From an uncultured Eubacteriales bacterium (GTDB lineage Bacteria; Bacillota; Clostridia; Oscillospirales; Butyricicoccaceae), in NCBI GenBank assembly GCA_910579575.1, contig CAJTUM010000022.1, forward strand, positions 1 to 30,852: DNA of 30,852 bases. The letters are read 5' to 3'. The translations under genes and the position numbers were made by a program. Of this stretch, positions 30,523-30,852 are shown piece after piece. The first letter of the stretch is position 1, and each line of letters begins with the position of its first letter. The notes beneath the pieces were generated by a model. That model did no database searches and was not told where the DNA came from. It saw only the letters and a program-made list of their open reading frames with translations.

Positions 30523-30852
30523 TTATAATCCTGATATGACAATATAGATATTCTTAACAGGGTATATATTCGTTCTCCAAATCTCATCAAATTCCTCTGT
30601 GCTGAGTTTTCTGTTATACCAGCCGCCATTTGCATTGACGTTATCAGAGATTGAATCTACCAGATATATGAAATTCTCATCATATCCAACAACTACAACA
30701 TAGTGCGTATCATCAGGCGTGCGTATAAATGCGATAATAGGCACTCCTGAAATTAAACGTTGCTTTAGAGTGTTATTATCTCCATGATAGGCTTTTGCTG
30801 TATATCCATAACTTTGAAACAGGCTAACAACAGAATTGACAGAAACGAAGCC
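30523..30852 (-). CDS. C39-like cysteine peptidase family protein, 5' end outside window
   Basis: The frame is open to the right edge (109 residues visible). The C-terminal half of a papain-fold C39_2-type domain is recognisable: LKQRLISGVPIIAFIRT, then the catalytic-His segment DDTHYVVVVGYDEN, an Asp in YLVDSISDN, and LSTEEFDEIWRTN near the end. The catalytic Cys would lie beyond the edge. DNA here is markedly more AT-rich than the rest of the window, with many ATA, AAT and TTA codons, suggesting a recent foreign origin. It is followed directly by the truncated ABC exporter gene on the same strand. It is not a C39-ABC fusion: the frame stops at 30523, and the ABC part is in another context. 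Secreted or cytoplasmic location cannot be judged without the N-terminus. Confidence 0.7.
   Translation of the reverse strand, partial: GFVSVNSVVSLFQSYGYTAKAYHGDNNTLKQRLISGVPIIAFIRTPDDTHYVVVVGYDENFIYLVDSISDNVNANGGWYNRKLSTEEFDEIWRTNIYPVKNIYIVISGL

Noticed and set aside
30523..30852. Fusion of a C39 peptidase domain with the ABC exporter (bacteriocin exporter type)
   Set aside because: The C39-like frame ends at 30523, no membrane domain lies between, and the ABC part begins after Walker A; they are separate, and the ABC part is broken.

Overview
The window looks like a chromosomal stretch of an endospore-forming member of the Firmicutes, probably class Clostridia. The evidence is strong AGGAGG-type ribosome binding sites, sigma-A promoters, a T-box leader in front of tyrS, sporulation or spore-associated genes (cwlD, a spoIIM-like gene, a spoIID-like gene), a TIGR04086 membrane protein next to yajC, and fairly high GC with many TTG starts. 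I cannot assign a genus.

Left part (1-5450) is accessory DNA. It holds a large serine recombinase running off the left edge, an alpha/beta hydrolase gene broken by a frameshift and an in-frame stop, a small orphan gene, and a helix-turn-helix replication protein overlapping a DnaB-type helicase. This resembles part of a phage or integrative element, or its remnant. Next comes a gene-poor stretch (5085-5640) with nested complementary segments and a very short, apparently truncated gene on the minus strand.

The middle (5641-16200) carries a ComB-family phosphatase, cwlD-radA (overlapping), a small cysteine-rich minus-strand gene that resembles DUF1540, an efflux adaptor overlapping an FtsX/MacB-type permease with no ATPase gene beside them, a long intergenic region with two adjoining hairpins, a canonical XerC-type recombinase, and a minus-strand operon of spoIIM-like gene, degenerate XerD-like recombinase, GNAT acetyltransferase and a membrane-anchored protein.

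The right part (16678-30852) starts with an 833-residue M14-like metallopeptidase. A minus-strand operon follows: P-loop uridine-kinase-like protein, M20 peptidase, rmuC, tgt, yajC, TIGR04086. Its last gene has its ribosome binding site inside a terminator-like hairpin. A divergent plus-strand operon reads spoIID-like, queA and an orphan. tgt and queA serve the same tRNA queuosine pathway from opposite strands. Then come tyrS with a complete tyrosine T-box leader and, at the right edge, the 3' half of an ABC exporter whose homology stops beside a hairpin. Beyond the hairpin lies an AT-rich C39-like peptidase gene fragment, a likely insertion or recombination junction.

No rRNA, tRNA or CRISPR array was seen. 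The strongest candidates for a second look are the ribosome binding site embedded in a terminator before TIGR04086, the XerD-like protein lacking two catalytic residues, the structured region at 5245-5333, the hidden small cysteine genes, and the ABC/C39 junction.
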